From Prosopocoilus inquinatus (lineage: Eukaryota > Arthropoda > Insecta > Coleoptera > Lucanidae), in the NCBI GenBank assembly GCA_036172665.1, contig CM069879.1:21863924-21927923 (forward strand): a DNA stretch of 64,000 nt, written 5' to 3'. A program made the translations under genes and the position numbers. Below, piece by piece: positions 13,632-24,253 of the stretch. Every line of letters starts with the position of its first letter. Within the stretch, counting starts at the first letter, position 1. Below the pieces are notes generated by a model, which saw only the letters and a program-made list of their open reading frames with translations, made no database searches and had not been told where the DNA came from.

Positions 13632-13748
13632 CGTTTTCGATTGGGGTGCACTATGTGCACTGAGTGTATCTTCATCTCGTTTTAACCTCATTGATTAAAA
13701 CGAGATGAAGGTACACTTAGTGCACACAGTGCATCCCAATCGAAAACG
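13632..13748. mobile_element. Short near-perfect palindromic MITE
   Basis: The arms at 13632-13686 and 13694-13748 match almost completely (gttttcgattggggtgcac outward, cttcatctcgttttaa inward) with a loop of under 10 bp. The layout resembles the palindromes at 25.6 and 29.1 kb: a gttttcaattg-like outer end and a tatttccatcttgttttaac-like inner end. The middle section differs among them. Confidence 0.75.
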
Positions 13749-13904
13749 CTATAAATTTCGTTTATTTTTCTACAACTGATTTAAAACAGCAATATCAATA
13801 ATTTATTTAAAATTCCCTTAGCCAATGATGCTAATAAATCTTTTAATTTGGAAAAAGAAAAGTAAAACACGGTTCGCTTGCAATTTTTAAATGATAATAG
13901 GATC

Positions 13905-14111
13905 AACAGATAAAATAGCGACATCTTACGATCGCTTTTTGACCTGACATCGCAATTGCGAATAAATTGGACAAGTCGTTTTTGTTTGTAGTGGGAATGT
14001 CGAGCTACGTCTCTGCTGAAGAAGCCCCAAGCAAGGCTGAAACAGCTGTACAGAGGCTGCTCGAGGTTTTCACTGCAATCAAAAACGATTTGCACAAAAT
14101 TTTTCTAAGAA
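13905..14111 (+). mobile_element. Hammerhead-bearing retroelement, minimal ~207 bp copy
   Basis: This copy is flanked by gataataggatc (13893-13904) and gatagtaggatc (14112-14123), a 12 bp target duplication with one mismatch. It runs from an aacagataaaatagcgacat-like 5' end, through gaataaattggacaagtcg, to a cacaaaatttttctaa 3' end. Unlike the 28.3 and 59.4 kb copies it lacks the extra inverted 5' section. The long open frames on both strands track the ribozyme rather than a protein. It is probably a non-autonomous Penelope-like or retrozyme-like element. Confidence 0.75.
14001..14065 (+). ncRNA. Hammerhead ribozyme, family 1
   Basis: Read 5' to 3': stem I strand CGAGC-tac-GTCTCTG, core CTGAAGA (14015-14021), stem II AGCC..GGCT, core GAA, stem III ACAG/CTGT without a real loop, cleavage nucleotide A (GUA triplet), then stem I return CAGAGGC-t-GCTCG. 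Every conserved core base is present. Relative to the 59.9 kb copy, stem I has a T to C change that converts a G-U pair to G-C. Stem II has one C-A mismatch at its distal end. It may be active, but this cannot be tested from sequence. Confidence 0.75.
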
Positions 14112-14369
14112 GATAGTAGGATCGTTTTGTATTTATTTTCATAAGCAATGTTGCTTGTAATTCATATTAGTAAGTGTGTTAAAGTTAGAAAAGAATGTTA
14201 CTGTCAGCATAATAATTCCCCGAATAATGACTGAACGACGTAATATTACTAGAGTTAGGACAGGTCAGTAGAAAAATTATACTCCTATTTTTACTGTCGA
14301 TAAATTACTTGTTTATTTATTTATTTTTTTAAATGAAAGTAAAAAAGTAAAAAATACATATTTACATAT

Positions 14370-16482
14370 ACTAGTGGGTATTCGGTGGATAGCGACTATA
14401 TTAATGCAGATTTTGAAAATCTGTTTTCGCTATTACTTACCAGTGGTATAGATGCATGATTTAAAATTAGTTACAATTATACACGGTGTTTCGTGTGGCT
14501 ATGCCATACCTAAGTTGTGTTTTTTTAATGGAATGTACTGTATATTACGATTTATTTCGATTCGTCTTTAAGAGTAGATAAATTTATTATAAGAATGTTA
14601 TATACCTAAACCTAATAGTTTTTGAGATATTGACATTTCAATGTAAAAAAATGCTTCACAGATTAGATGTTTATTAAAATTCGGCATTTAAATTTTACAG
14701 TAACGTTACATAACCTCTATGAAACAGAAAACAATTTCCATCTCGAACATATTCCTATTATTTTACACAGGGTGATTCATAACTCCGATGTTTATTTTAC
14801 TCTATTAGTTTAAATGGAACACCCTATATTTTATGACTGAATTTAATAGGTCTTTGATTAAGCTCTACAATGATATAGGATTCAGTATGTGCTACACAAC
14901 AAACCTACACACAGTAACATGTCAAACTCGTAGATTCATAAATCAGCAATTATTCCATCTTCCAATGCAATATTTTGTCTATAACATCGTTGATTTTATT
15001 TAGAAAATCTGTATTGAGTCTGTTTCTAGTTTCTAGTCAGTTAAAAATAACACTCATTTGATTTATGACATCACAAACGAAATACATACTTAATTTTTTT
15101 TTTAATTTTATTTAACCAACATTGCCTGATTATTTTAAGTAAGATGAAGTAACGCTAAGGAACGCAACAAACGACAATAACAATAGCTATGAAAATTTTT
15201 GCAAAATTATAACCACAATAATAATAACAATTGATTTAACATTAATAACAATATAGAAAATTTTCACAATGATAACCATGGTCCTCTTCACATAATTCTT
15301 TTCTATGACAAGGAGATTGATTAACATTTAAATCACACGTTATAGTTATTTGTATTATTACTCTTATTTTTATAACTTATAGGTATCTGGTATCTTTTTT
15401 GATATTGTTGTTGTTGTTGGGTGTTGTCTTATTTAAAATAATCAGATAGTGTTGATAAAATTAAAAATAAAATTTTAGGAGTTAAGTTAGTTTCGCAGGC
15501 AACGGAACTGACACTTGGAGCGGGGGGGGGGGGGGGGCATCTTCAGGCGTGGATTCGATCCCCACTGCCAGTGCTTGTTCTATGTGAGAGATGGAATTTT
15601 TGTCTGTTATTATTTGGTAGTATTTGCTTCGAACTGGTGTTTCTGTATTTCCCTGGTTTGTAAGGCAAAAAAAAGATAAACATGTAGTAAGACGGTCGCA
15701 GTCACAGTTAATGATCATAATTACCAACCATTACAACTCTGCGACAAACCAGAATGCTTGGAGCTAGGATGGTATTAAATAAAAGTATGCATACAGTTTT
15801 TTTTATATTACAGATGAAATAAATATAAATTTTTAACATACTAAAGGTATAAACAATCCCAATACAATTTTTTTTATTAAAATCAACTGAATTATAGACA
15901 AAATATTCCATTGGAAGATGGAATAATTGCTATGTGTAGGTTTATTGTGTAGCACATACTGAACCCTATATCGTTATAAACCTTAATCAAAGACCTATTA
16001 AATTCAGTCATAAAATATAGGGTGTTCCATTTAAACTAACCGAGTAAAATAAACATCGGAGTTATGAATCACCCTGTGTAAAATAACAGGAATATGTTCG
16101 AGATGGAAAGTGTTTTCTGTTCCATAGAGGTTATGTAACGTTACTGTAAAATTTAAGTGCCGAATTTTAATAAACATCTAATCTGTAAAACATCAAATAA
16201 TAACATTTTTTACATTGAAATGTCAATATCTCAAAAACTATTAGGTTTAGGTATATAACATACTTATAATAAATTTATCTACTCTTAAAGACGAATCGAA
16301 ATAAACCATAATATACAGTACGTTCCATTAAAAAAAACACAACTTTGGTTATAGGCACACGAAACACCGTGTATAATTGTAACTAATTTTAAGTCATGCA
16401 TCTATACCACTGGTAAGTAATAGCAAAAACAGATTTTCAAAATTTGCGTTAATATAGGCGCTACCCAAGTATGCACTATTGG
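14370..16482. mobile_element. Large foldback element, ~600 bp inverted arms
   Basis: The arms (about 14370-14985 and 15893-16482) are clear inverted copies. Shared landmarks are cagattttgaaaatctg, acacggtgtttcgtgtg, aatagtttttgagatattga, aggttatgtaacgttactgt and cagggtgattcataactccg. The outer ends pair agtgggtattcggtggatagcg-like with agtgcatacttgggtagcg-like text. Inside each arm are two terminus-like motifs (tacacggtgt and acacagggtg), so the arm may be a stack of iterated ends. The ~900 bp centre holds no gene except a tRNA-like segment. No transposase and no clear target duplication were found. Confidence 0.75.
15483..15575 (+). repeat. tRNA-like segment with G16 run, possible SINE head
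   Basis: A box B-like string (gtggattcgatccccac) forms a TpsiC-arm with one mismatch. An A-box-like string (tagtttcgcagg) lies ~60 bp upstream. Between them is a run of 16 G (15522-15537). No complete cloverleaf folds, so this is not a working tRNA; a tRNA-derived SINE or pseudogene inside the foldback centre is the best reading. Confidence 0.35.
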
Positions 16483-17136
16483 TCCACACTGTATATCTTA
16501 CAGAAAATAATCGCTTGTCATGTATTTTAAAGTACGGTAAACTACCAATATTTACTTCCATGAATTTCTTTTAACAATTGATCTGTGAGACGAGGTATCC
16601 ATTTTTGCCCCGGTATATCGGTTTCTCATTTACGTATAGGACAAACGTCTTTCGATGGGATGAACATCTTTTTTAGAACATTTTTACCACATTTGTCAGC
16701 GAGTTGTATTTAACTAATATGTCGTGCAACATTAAACAATAAGCGCGGGAACGTTCTTGTCGGTTTCAAATTCGAGTCTGATATCGACGGAAGCAGTCTT
16801 TAGCGTTTCGTTTTGTCGGCTGTAATGGGGGTAATTCTTTAAATTTTAAAAACTAAGACACGGTTCGCCTGCAGATTTATAATAATAGTAGGAATGTTGA
16901 AATTGAACGTATATTTCACACAAATAGCAAATTGATGTTTGTCGAAATTCAAATTTAGATTGTCATAAGGGTAGACTTCTGAATTTAAGTATAATTTTAT
17001 GTTTTTCTAGTTACAATGATTAAATTGACTTATATTTTTAAGGCATTATTTTTTCTACTAGTTTGAAAGCCGGCAATAGCGAAACGTAGTTTCTCTGACT
17101 ACTCGCTTTCAATTTCCAGATGTGTCTCATAGTTTG
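16483..17136. other. Unique AT-rich DNA
   Basis: No gene or repeat recognised between the foldback element and the capsid relic. Confidence 0.4.
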
Positions 17137-17480
17137 TTATAGCAGAGGTAACTCGTGCAATCCCCAGTTTCTGAACGCAATTTCGAGATCCCCTCTTTGT
17201 TCGATATATCTAAGTAATTGTAATTTTTCGGCGTCAGCTACTTCGACATGAACTTTCCATAGTATTTTTAAAACTTCAAATCTAAGTTTTCCCCCGTTCT
17301 TTGTAGTAACAGTTGCGTTTAGATCGGATGTGCTTCTAATAAGCACTAATTCTTGTCGCACATTTACCAAAATCTTTTTATGGTCTTTCACAGAATCCGA
17401 GTAGAATCTTCAATGGAATGCAAGCGCTAAAATTTCCTTGCTGATCGGCGTTTGTAGGATTTTCAATGTGATTCCATGAT
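17137..17480 (-). pseudogene. Double-jelly-roll capsid-type protein fragment (Polinton/Maverick-like)
   Basis: The minus-strand frame from 17391 to the stop at 17137 (84 codons) contains QELVLIRSTSDLN and VADAEKLQLLRYIE. These resemble the double-jelly-roll major-capsid-like proteins common in arthropod genomes and linked to Polinton/Maverick and adintovirus-type elements. Homology appears to continue upstream to about 17480 in a shifted frame (IPLKILLGFCE), so there is a frameshift near 17385-17395. Only a small part of a much longer protein remains, with no ATPase, protease or polymerase gene beside it. It is a dead relic. The family call rests on motif recall and should be confirmed by profile search. 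Confidence 0.6.
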
Positions 17481-17862
17481 TGCATTGTTGTATCGTATGC
17501 AATCGTTATGTGTGAAAGAAACGTGTCCTTTCAACAACATCGGCGACTCTCAAACCCTCTCAAGATAGATTTTTTTTATATAACATCAAATCCATGTACT
17601 TTTGATTCGTAATTAATTGAAATATAGTTGAGATCTATCCAAAACTGCAATAAGATTTTATACATGCACAATATTTTCTTTTATAAATGAATAGTTAAAG
17701 AGCCATTGAAGAAATCGACACCAATGATACACCTTGTACATGAACACAAATTTGTAGTTTAAAAATTAAAAATAAATTTTGGAATCTTTGGAATGCTCTG
17801 CCTTATGGCGTAATACCTTTCAATTTCGCTCTTTGTCAGTTCATATGAACATACGATTTTGC

Positions 17863-18194
17863 AAAATTTTGTTGCAAATCGTTTTTTTTATTGCAGTGAA
17901 AACCTCGAGCAACCTCTGTACAGCTGTTTCAGCCCTATTAGGGGCTTCTTCAGCAGAGACGTAGCCCGACATTTTCACAGCAAACCAAAAACGACTTGAC
18001 CAATGTAATTTCACTGCAATCAAAAACGATTTATTTGCAATTGATTTTTTTAAAAGTTTCATTATGCTTTGACAGCAAGCATGGCCGCCTTGCATGAGGT
18101 AGCTTATTATGTAGCAAACCCGCTTCAATTTGTTATCCTACTGCAATGTCAGGTCAAAAAGCGATCGTAGGATATCGCTGTTTTATCTATTCAA
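17863..18194 (-). mobile_element. Hammerhead-bearing retroelement copy
   Basis: The 10 bp acgattttgc occurs at 17853-17862 and 18195-18204 and is the likely target duplication. On the minus strand the copy runs from a tagataaaacagcgatatcct-like 5' end, through the cgcttcaatttg and catggccgccttgc section shared with the 28.6 and 59.4 kb copies, to the hammerhead and the tttgcaacaaaattttgc 3' end. An extra tcactgcaatcaaaaacgat piece near 18005-18030 suggests a partial internal duplication or template switch. Confidence 0.7.
17906..17968 (-). ncRNA. Hammerhead ribozyme, family 1
   Basis: On the minus strand: CGGGC-tac-GTCTCTG, CTGAAGA, stem II AGCCC-CTAATA-GGGCT, GAA, ACAGCTGT, cleavage base A (GUA), CAGAGGT-t-GCTCG. 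The core is complete. Compared with the other copies, the stem II loop is different while its stem is kept. Two stem I changes (A-U to G-U, and G-C to G-U) preserve pairing. That pattern supports selection, or recent descent from a source selected, for RNA structure rather than protein. Confidence 0.78.
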
Positions 18195-18204
18195 ACGATT
18201 TTGC

Positions 18205-18544
18205 CTGTGCAGAAGACTATTTTCTGAGTGCAGACATCTTCATCTAAAGGTCATTTTAGACAATTCTATTATTTATTGTATAAAATTTGGTTCCAGATTT
18301 GACTTTTACAATAAATGTTTGGGTCAATAAGCTTTCGAGATGTAGATATGGTTTTGGCATAGAAAAAGTTCTATGTTTCTGTTGGTTTTTGATTCAGTTT
18401 AATTTTTGATACCGGTCCCAGCCGATAGTTTCATCGACCCCTTTCAAATTTTCATTACCTCCCAAGGGATCGATAATGACCTCACTGGAAACCAAATCTT
18501 GTTTGTTGCAAGAAATAGGTAGCATAACACAGACTTTACTTGTA
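18205..18544. other. Unique DNA
   Basis: Nothing recognised in this 340 bp spacer. Confidence 0.4.
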
Positions 18545-19087
18545 CAGGGTGTCCCAAACCTTGGAAAAGTCCAAAAATGCCTCTTTAAATTCATTTTATC
18601 AAGAAAAGGTCTTAACAAAACTGAACTAATTTTACAATATGCGAACTGAGTCGTAGTGTTGTTGATAGTCGCTAGGTTTTTAAAAAATGATGAATATTGT
18701 AAAAGTAGAAAGATTTGGAAACATTTTGGCCCAAGATTGATTGTCGTATCATTAAAATTAACAATTTGGCATACGATCAAACATGACCCATTTCTTACAT
18801 AAAATTAAAAATAACTCGGTAAATACCAAAAATAAGTAAGTATAATGATATTATTATCATTTTTATCATTTCTTCAAGGTCTAACCGAAACTGCAATAAA
18901 ATATATAGTGTTCCATTTAAAAAATAATAAGATTTGTAACTTATTGAATGAACAACCTGTATATTTGAAAATAATTTTAGGTTATGCGGAATGAAAACCT
19001 ACACAACTTTTGTTAAGACATTTTCTTGATAAAATGATAAAATTTAAAGGGGCATTTTTGGACTTTTCCAAAGGTTGGTACATTCTG
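18545..19087. mobile_element. TIR element, cagggtgtcccaaacc termini
   Basis: The left arm 18545-18620 and inverted right arm 19003-19087 share ttggaaaagtccaaaaatgc and ttttatcaagaaaa. The left end reads cagggtgtcccaaacc and the right end in reverse complement cagaatgtaccaacc. The 380 bp centre has a 128-codon minus frame without domain similarity, which I treat as spurious. The termini resemble the CAGGRTG ends at 10.2 and 23.7 kb, but no target duplication is clear. Confidence 0.65.
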
Positions 19088-19640
19088 TTTCACAAATTGA
19101 TAGACTATTTAATTATTAAAATTGTCAATAAATCTACTAATTTTGGGATGTTTCATAAAAATAGGTTAGCCAAGTACATACCATCAAGCATTATGGCATA
19201 TCTTCTTGTAATGAATAAACACCATCGTTAAGACGATGAGTGAATGAATGAATGCACTTCTTGCCTTTCTGTGTCTCAGAACAGTTGGATGTTGGTCCTT
19301 TCGCTCTTCAATTTGTTTATAGTTTGCACAATTGTATAATATACGTGATTATACCAGTCACTGGCGGAGTATGGACGGATCTTGCTTCTTCTCGTTATTT
19401 CAATACCTTATAGTTGTGATTTGATTCTGGAATATTTTCAGTTCTTCCAAGCAGCGCTCGTTAACTGGAAGGCATTCCAAATTTTGACATTACACTACAT
19501 TATCAACATCCGTCCACTTCTCCATAAATTACTCCACTCCGAATATTTGACCCTTTCATTTTAAGAAAAGCGTCCAGACGATAATTCAACGCGTGACTTC
19601 AATTTTCTGAAGACATACATCTCAGAGACATCGAAAGTAG
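19088..19640. other. Unique DNA
   Basis: No gene or repeat recognised. Confidence 0.4.
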
Positions 19641-19644
19641 TCTT

Positions 19645-20036
19645 TGAAGCAATGGTAGTACTAGAGTTAGAGGTCCAGACAGTTTTCCAGTTTTCATGTT
19701 AAACCAAATGCTTGAAATGCTTGCGAATGCTTGCAAAGAGATTTTATTATAGAACTCCTCAAATTTATCAGCGAAACCGTCAATTCCCTCGATTCTGAAG
19801 TCTCTTCTTGTATCTCTCCAACTTTCCGAAGACGTGAATCTAAGAGCAGACAAAAGTGGCCTTCTCAGTCCTCTTGTGTGTTCTTTTGAAACCAGTGGTA
19901 GTACTTGAGGTAGAGGCCCAGTCAGTTCTTGACTTCATTTGGTAACTCCTGGAATGGCCGTTACCAAGTGGTTTTGAAACCAATGGTAGTACTTGAGACA
20001 GAGGTCTACTTAATTCTTGACTTCTTTTAGTAACTC
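19645..20036. repeat. Diverged short repeats (about 60-90 bp units)
   Basis: The string aatggtagtact recurs near 19650 and 19982, with a variant (agtggtagtact) near 19890. Each is followed by gagGtAGAGGYccag-like text and then agttcttgacttc-like text. Spacing is irregular (about 240 then 90 bp), so this is a decayed low-copy tandem repeat. Confidence 0.5.
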
Positions 20037-20389
20037 GAATCACAGGTGACAGACTATATTTCTATCTCTACTCCGTTTGCCAAAGCCGTGGAGGCCCTGT
20101 TAAAAAAAGGATTAGATGAGCTGGTCTGAAAATTGTCGCGGGAAAACGTACTTTAACAAACATTTTAAGGCGGGGAAAGGTAGAGCTTTGCAACATATTA
20201 CATAAAATCGCAATTTTTTGAAATTGGTAACCTGTTCTAAAGAGAAAGTTATGCTGGAAAAGTTAGAACTTAGATTTGAGGACAGGATATCCGGCAAAAA
20301 AAGAGACAGTAACAGGAGATATGTTTTAGAACAGATAATAGGTTAAGAGCTCGCGTTTACAGAAACATTTTCTAAAATGTAATGTTACC

Positions 20390-20690
20390 CTTAGTCAAAG
20401 AAGATTAATTTTTTCACAAGACAACAACCAAATAAACACAATTCTCGAACTTAGTCCCGAACTTAGTCTCGTAGAAAATGTGTGGATCTTCTTGGTAACA
20501 AAAAAAAAAACTACAAAAAAGTCGACCTCAGAATAGAGATGACCTTTAGCAAGCGACAAATCAAACTTGGAATGTACAATGAAATTACAACGTGGACAAC
20601 CTAATAAAAATTGGCTTGCAAAGATGAAACAACAGCAGCCAGATGATTGCAGCTACAATAACAACGGTAATACAAGACATTCGGAGCGAA
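20390..20690 (+). pseudogene. Tc1-like transposase C-terminal relic
   Basis: Translation near 20411-20450 gives SQDNNQINTI, matching the QDNA.IH region around the second catalytic Asp of Tc1 transposases. Near 20450-20500, LSPELSLVENVW resembles SPDLNPIENVW, where the catalytic Asp/Glu would lie. Further on, NNNGNT resembles the usual C-terminal end. The frame is broken and the N-terminal half is not recognised. An alternative is chance similarity over two short motifs, but their order and spacing argue against that. Confidence 0.45.
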
Positions 20691-20699
20691 TGGAATGAA

Positions 20700-21990
20700 C
20701 CACTTTTTCCTTATCATTTAAAACAGTTTATTTTTCAAGTCTGTTTGCAGTTGCTCGGACTAATTATCAGAAATTTCAACAAGTTTGCAAATTCAAAGAA
20801 ATGACTGCTTTCACGTATGTGCTTTCAGTATTCATTTTGGGAATATGCTTTCCAGCGTTGTTGATATTATATTCAAGACCATTTGCCACTCTGAGGAGCG
20901 ATATTCCAAGCATTCCGCCTTAATGAAAATTAATTGGTCCTGCAGTGGTAATACGAACTGCAACGGAGAGCACTTCATGATAGCGCAAACTCCAAACATC
21001 TCCGACTCAGGTGTCATAGCAACAGAAGCCGTTGATGCTGATGGTGATGATTACGACTGTCCCCATATTATTATACACGTACCCTAAGTTTTTGCCGTCG
21101 CATAATTTGATTTTCCTAGTTAAACCTGGTTCATCCATCCATCCATGCATGCACGTACATATCTGAGTGACGGAATTCTCTGCTCCCCAAAACTCATTCA
21201 TAATTAAGTACATTCAAATAACGTCACATGCAAACCAGATTCTCAATATCTGTTTACCTGTCTGGCTTATTTGCATGCATATTACAACGGCCTCATTTGT
21301 AGCAATTAATTCCCTTTATACACCCGACCGAAACGATGCGCTCGTGTACATATTTATTAGGATCATCTGATTTGCGAGATTATCCGCAACATTAACATTA
21401 GGCGGGCCCCAAATCTGCGTAATGACTATCCAGATAAGTTTTATCTACGAGCAAAAATAGCAGACGTTTCTTCTTAATAACGACCTCGAGTGTTAACATG
21501 TTTTGTAATCAGTAAAGTCGAACAATGTATAAAATTGTTACACTTCTAGTTTCTAGTCATATTGCAACTATGTTTAAAGTGAAAATGGAAAGAAGATGCG
21601 TGCATCAGTAAGGGATAATAACCCCCTACCTGGAGGTAAGCACCAAGTTAAATATCTCAATTCAATTTTGCAACTCGCAGTTGAAGAAAAACAGAGAAGA
21701 GGAAAAGAGAAAGCTCTGGAAGAATGATGTGCAAAATAAAAGAAAATAATAAACCTTAGACGGAGGACCCTTAAGGTAGTAAAAATATGTCTGCAGATAT
21801 GAAAAAAATCAATGCAATCCACTTTAACTATGACGATTTGAAAGAGCATGAAGTTACTGAAAGAAGAAGAATGGAGTACTGACAGGGGCAAGATCGAAAC
21901 CAACTTTATAACTTAAGCTTTTCATATCATTCGTTCATTTTCTTTTGACCACCTTCCGAATGCCGAAAAAGAATTTGTTTGTAATTTTAA
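20700..21990. other. Unique DNA
   Basis: No gene supported. A 100-codon plus frame (20785-21087) has a 61-codon antiparallel shadow and no recognisable domain. Confidence 0.4.
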
Positions 21991-21997
21991 GCGTGGG

Positions 21998-22423
21998 AAG
22001 TGATTAGAAACGGACGCCTCAGAAAAAGAAGAAAATTCGTGAGCGCTATGAATTGATGCAAGATCGAAAGGCCTGTGAGAAATAAACCAAGAAGAAGAAA
22101 AAAATAGAGCTGAAGGAATGCGCTATTTTTAAATTTTAGTTGTTTTTCTTTCTCATTTGGAATGAGTTACTTTTGCAGAGAGAGTTGAATGAATTTGGTA
22201 TTCTTCAGTGGTGGTCTCCTTTCGCTCGTCGCCTTTGGAATTCTTTTTAACCAAAACAGGAAGCTGAAAGCCTTACAGATGAATTAATTGAGAAGTTATA
22301 GAATTTATTAGTTACAACAAAGTCCAAAAGACCGAAAGGGATTAGGAATGGACGCCCCAGAAAATTGAAGAAAATTCGTGAGCGCCATGAATTGTTACAA
22401 GATGGAGAGGTCTGAGAGAAATA
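21998..22423. repeat. Direct repeat of ~85 bp, two copies
   Basis: Copies at about 21998-22086 and 22339-22423 share ggacgcc, agaagaaaattcgtgagcgc, atgaattg and gagaaata. The purine-rich text may come from a degraded transposon ORF end, but no domain can be named. Confidence 0.6.
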
Positions 22424-22509
22424 GACTGTTGAGCCGTTCTGCTGGTATTTTCTTGCATCAAAAAGTCTCTTGCCATGTCGATGCCCAAAGTGATGATTGT
22501 TGAAACCAC

Positions 22510-22690
22510 TACGTCGCCGCAATTGTAGTCAGTTCACAGGATATCCGTCTTGATTGAACCAAAATGTTGGACCCGTCTGTTTCTCACAAGTTTGTGCCGA
22601 ACTTGTAGCCAATTAACTGGGATATCCGGCTCGAAGGACCAAAACTATTGAGCCGTTCTGCTTCTGGGAATCCCGTTTGAATGTATCAAA
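22510..22690. repeat. Tandem repeat of ~87 bp, two copies
   Basis: Units near 22521-22585 and 22608-22672 share ttgtagYcaattYacWgggatatccg-like text, then gaaccaaaa, then ttgagccgttctgcttct-like text. There is no coding signal. Confidence 0.5.
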
Positions 22691-23061
22691 ATGTTGAGAT
22701 GCTCCGGATCTCTACTTTTTCTGTTTTTTTTTTTTGGTCTTTTTTGGTATTGTGTGTAGTCGTTTCAAATCTGCCTTTTTAAAGCTAATTTTCTTTTATG
22801 ATGTCTTCTAATTAGTTTCATTAGTTAGTAGAGTTCTGAATGTTTCTAATTTCTGGTGTAACATTTTGGTAATCCTATTTCCGTTGCGTCAAAGGCGGCT
22901 TCCATTTTAACAGTATGTCTTTCTTTCAGTTTTTTTCTGGTCGCGTGATTTCCCTTGTTTTTTTTTCTTTTCTGACTTTAACCTGCTTGTTCCCTTTGGC
23001 TTTGCTTCAGTGCTTAAGTTCATAATTGAAATTAACCTCCGCCCACAATAATTTTTATATC
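22691..23061. other. T-rich unique DNA
   Basis: Poly-pyrimidine-rich sequence. The last ~30 bases before 23062 may be the 3' part of the ribozyme-bearing element described next, read on the minus strand. Confidence 0.4.
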
Positions 23062-23104
23062 CGTAGATACGTATTTCGGCAGCTAAGCTGCCATCTTCAG
23101 TACG
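23062..23104 (-). ncRNA. Hammerhead-like motif, family 3 (ATACGTAT stem III)
   Basis: Minus strand: stem I CGTA, core CTGAAGA, one extra T, stem II GGCAGC-TTA-GCTGCC (perfect), core GAA, stem III ATAC/GTAT (self-complementary, no loop), cleavage base C (AUC), stem I return TACG. All conserved core residues are present. The single nucleotide between the core A and stem II departs from the canonical fold, and stem I is only 4 bp. Motifs of this form are known at the ends of Penelope-like elements. No reverse transcriptase or GIY-YIG frame is recognised alongside. Confidence 0.65.
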
Positions 23105-23658
23105 CTACCAACTTAAAAGCACTAAGAAAGATTTAAAACTGCCTAATCACACTGATAAAATCATAAAAATATTAAAAGTAGGTCGATTATGAGTACTGTA
23201 ATTTGCTATTCAATGATTAATACAAGGATGATTAAACAGGTAGTATAAAATTTAAACGAAGACAAAAGTAAACTCAAACAAACTTTCTCTTTCCTTGTGG
23301 AGACAGAGCTTTCCCAATAATTTTTCTTTTCTTTTGAACTGAATCTTCTTCAAAGTTCAATGCTTTTTTTATCTGCGGTGGTTGCCCAACGGGGTCTTAA
23401 GTCGCAGACTTGTCAGGACCTCAGAAGCTGGAGTGTATTTTGTGTGTATATGGTTTTGTTACTTCCAAACCCCCTCGCCGTTGAAGAGGAAGCAGTGTCG
23501 AATTTTTTCCCCAACACTGAAGGCTACCTGAAGTGAGTTCCGATCACCCCCGAGAAATATCTCGCTTAATGCAAACCCACACGACCTCACAATTGCAAGT
23601 CCGGTCCCTCTGCCACTTGGATCGTTCAGGCGTGTTGGTTTTCATATTTTTTTTTATA
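23105..23658. other. Unique DNA, possibly element body of the 23.06 kb ribozyme
   Basis: On the minus strand this lies upstream of the hammerhead motif and may be its element body, but translations show no reverse transcriptase or endonuclease motif. Confidence 0.35.
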
Positions 23659-24249
23659 CAGGGTGAGTTTTTTTCGATGTTTAGCATGGGGATCTTGGAA
23701 ACTAGCAGAGCTAGAGAGACGGTTAAATGGGGAAAGATTTGTACTTTTAGGTAGTCAGTTTAATGTAGTTTTTGTTTCTTGTTTAAAGTTCACGGCTGGC
23801 TAGATATTTCGAAAAAACTGATTTTTTTATAATTTCGTTAAATGCAAGTAGCTCGGTTATTTTTGATTTCAGAGAAATGTTATGAAGGCAAAAGTTGTAC
23901 TGAATTATGTTCTTCATTAGATAGTCGAACTAAATTTTCTATATAAATTCCAATTTTCGAGTTATGACATAAAGTTCGTTTTTTTTTAATGGAAACCCTA
24001 TTAAACCATGATTGCAAAAAAATGCGTTTTTTCACCTTTCCAACGTTGTATCATTCGATATGTTTATTTAAGAAAACAACGGATATTCGGCAGTTTTTCA
24101 TTCAAATTGTTAATATGGTTAGCCATGGAAACAAATGTTTATTTGCACAGGTTACATCCTAAAACTACAAATCTTTCCCATTTAACCGTCTCTCTAGCTC
24201 TACTAGTTTCCAAGATCCCCATGCTAAACATCGAAAAAAACTCACCCTG
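23659..24249. mobile_element. TIR element with ~90 bp arms and CAGGGTG ends
   Basis: The left arm 23659-23755 and right arm 24160-24249 are nearly identical inverted copies (cagggtgagttttttt, gcatggggatcttggaaact, gagagacggttaaatggg). Both ends abut TATA (23655-23658 and 24250-24253), as in the 10.2 kb element. A 141-codon plus frame overlapping the right half runs through the inverted arm and has no domain, so it is spurious. Close arm similarity suggests a young insertion. Confidence 0.75.
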
Positions 24250-24253
24250 TATA

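Noticed and set aside
18394..18780. 128-codon minus-strand frame
   Set aside because: Crosses the end of a TIR element; no recognisable motif.
20785..21087. 100-codon frame
   Set aside because: No domain, antiparallel shadow frame, no splice or codon-use support.
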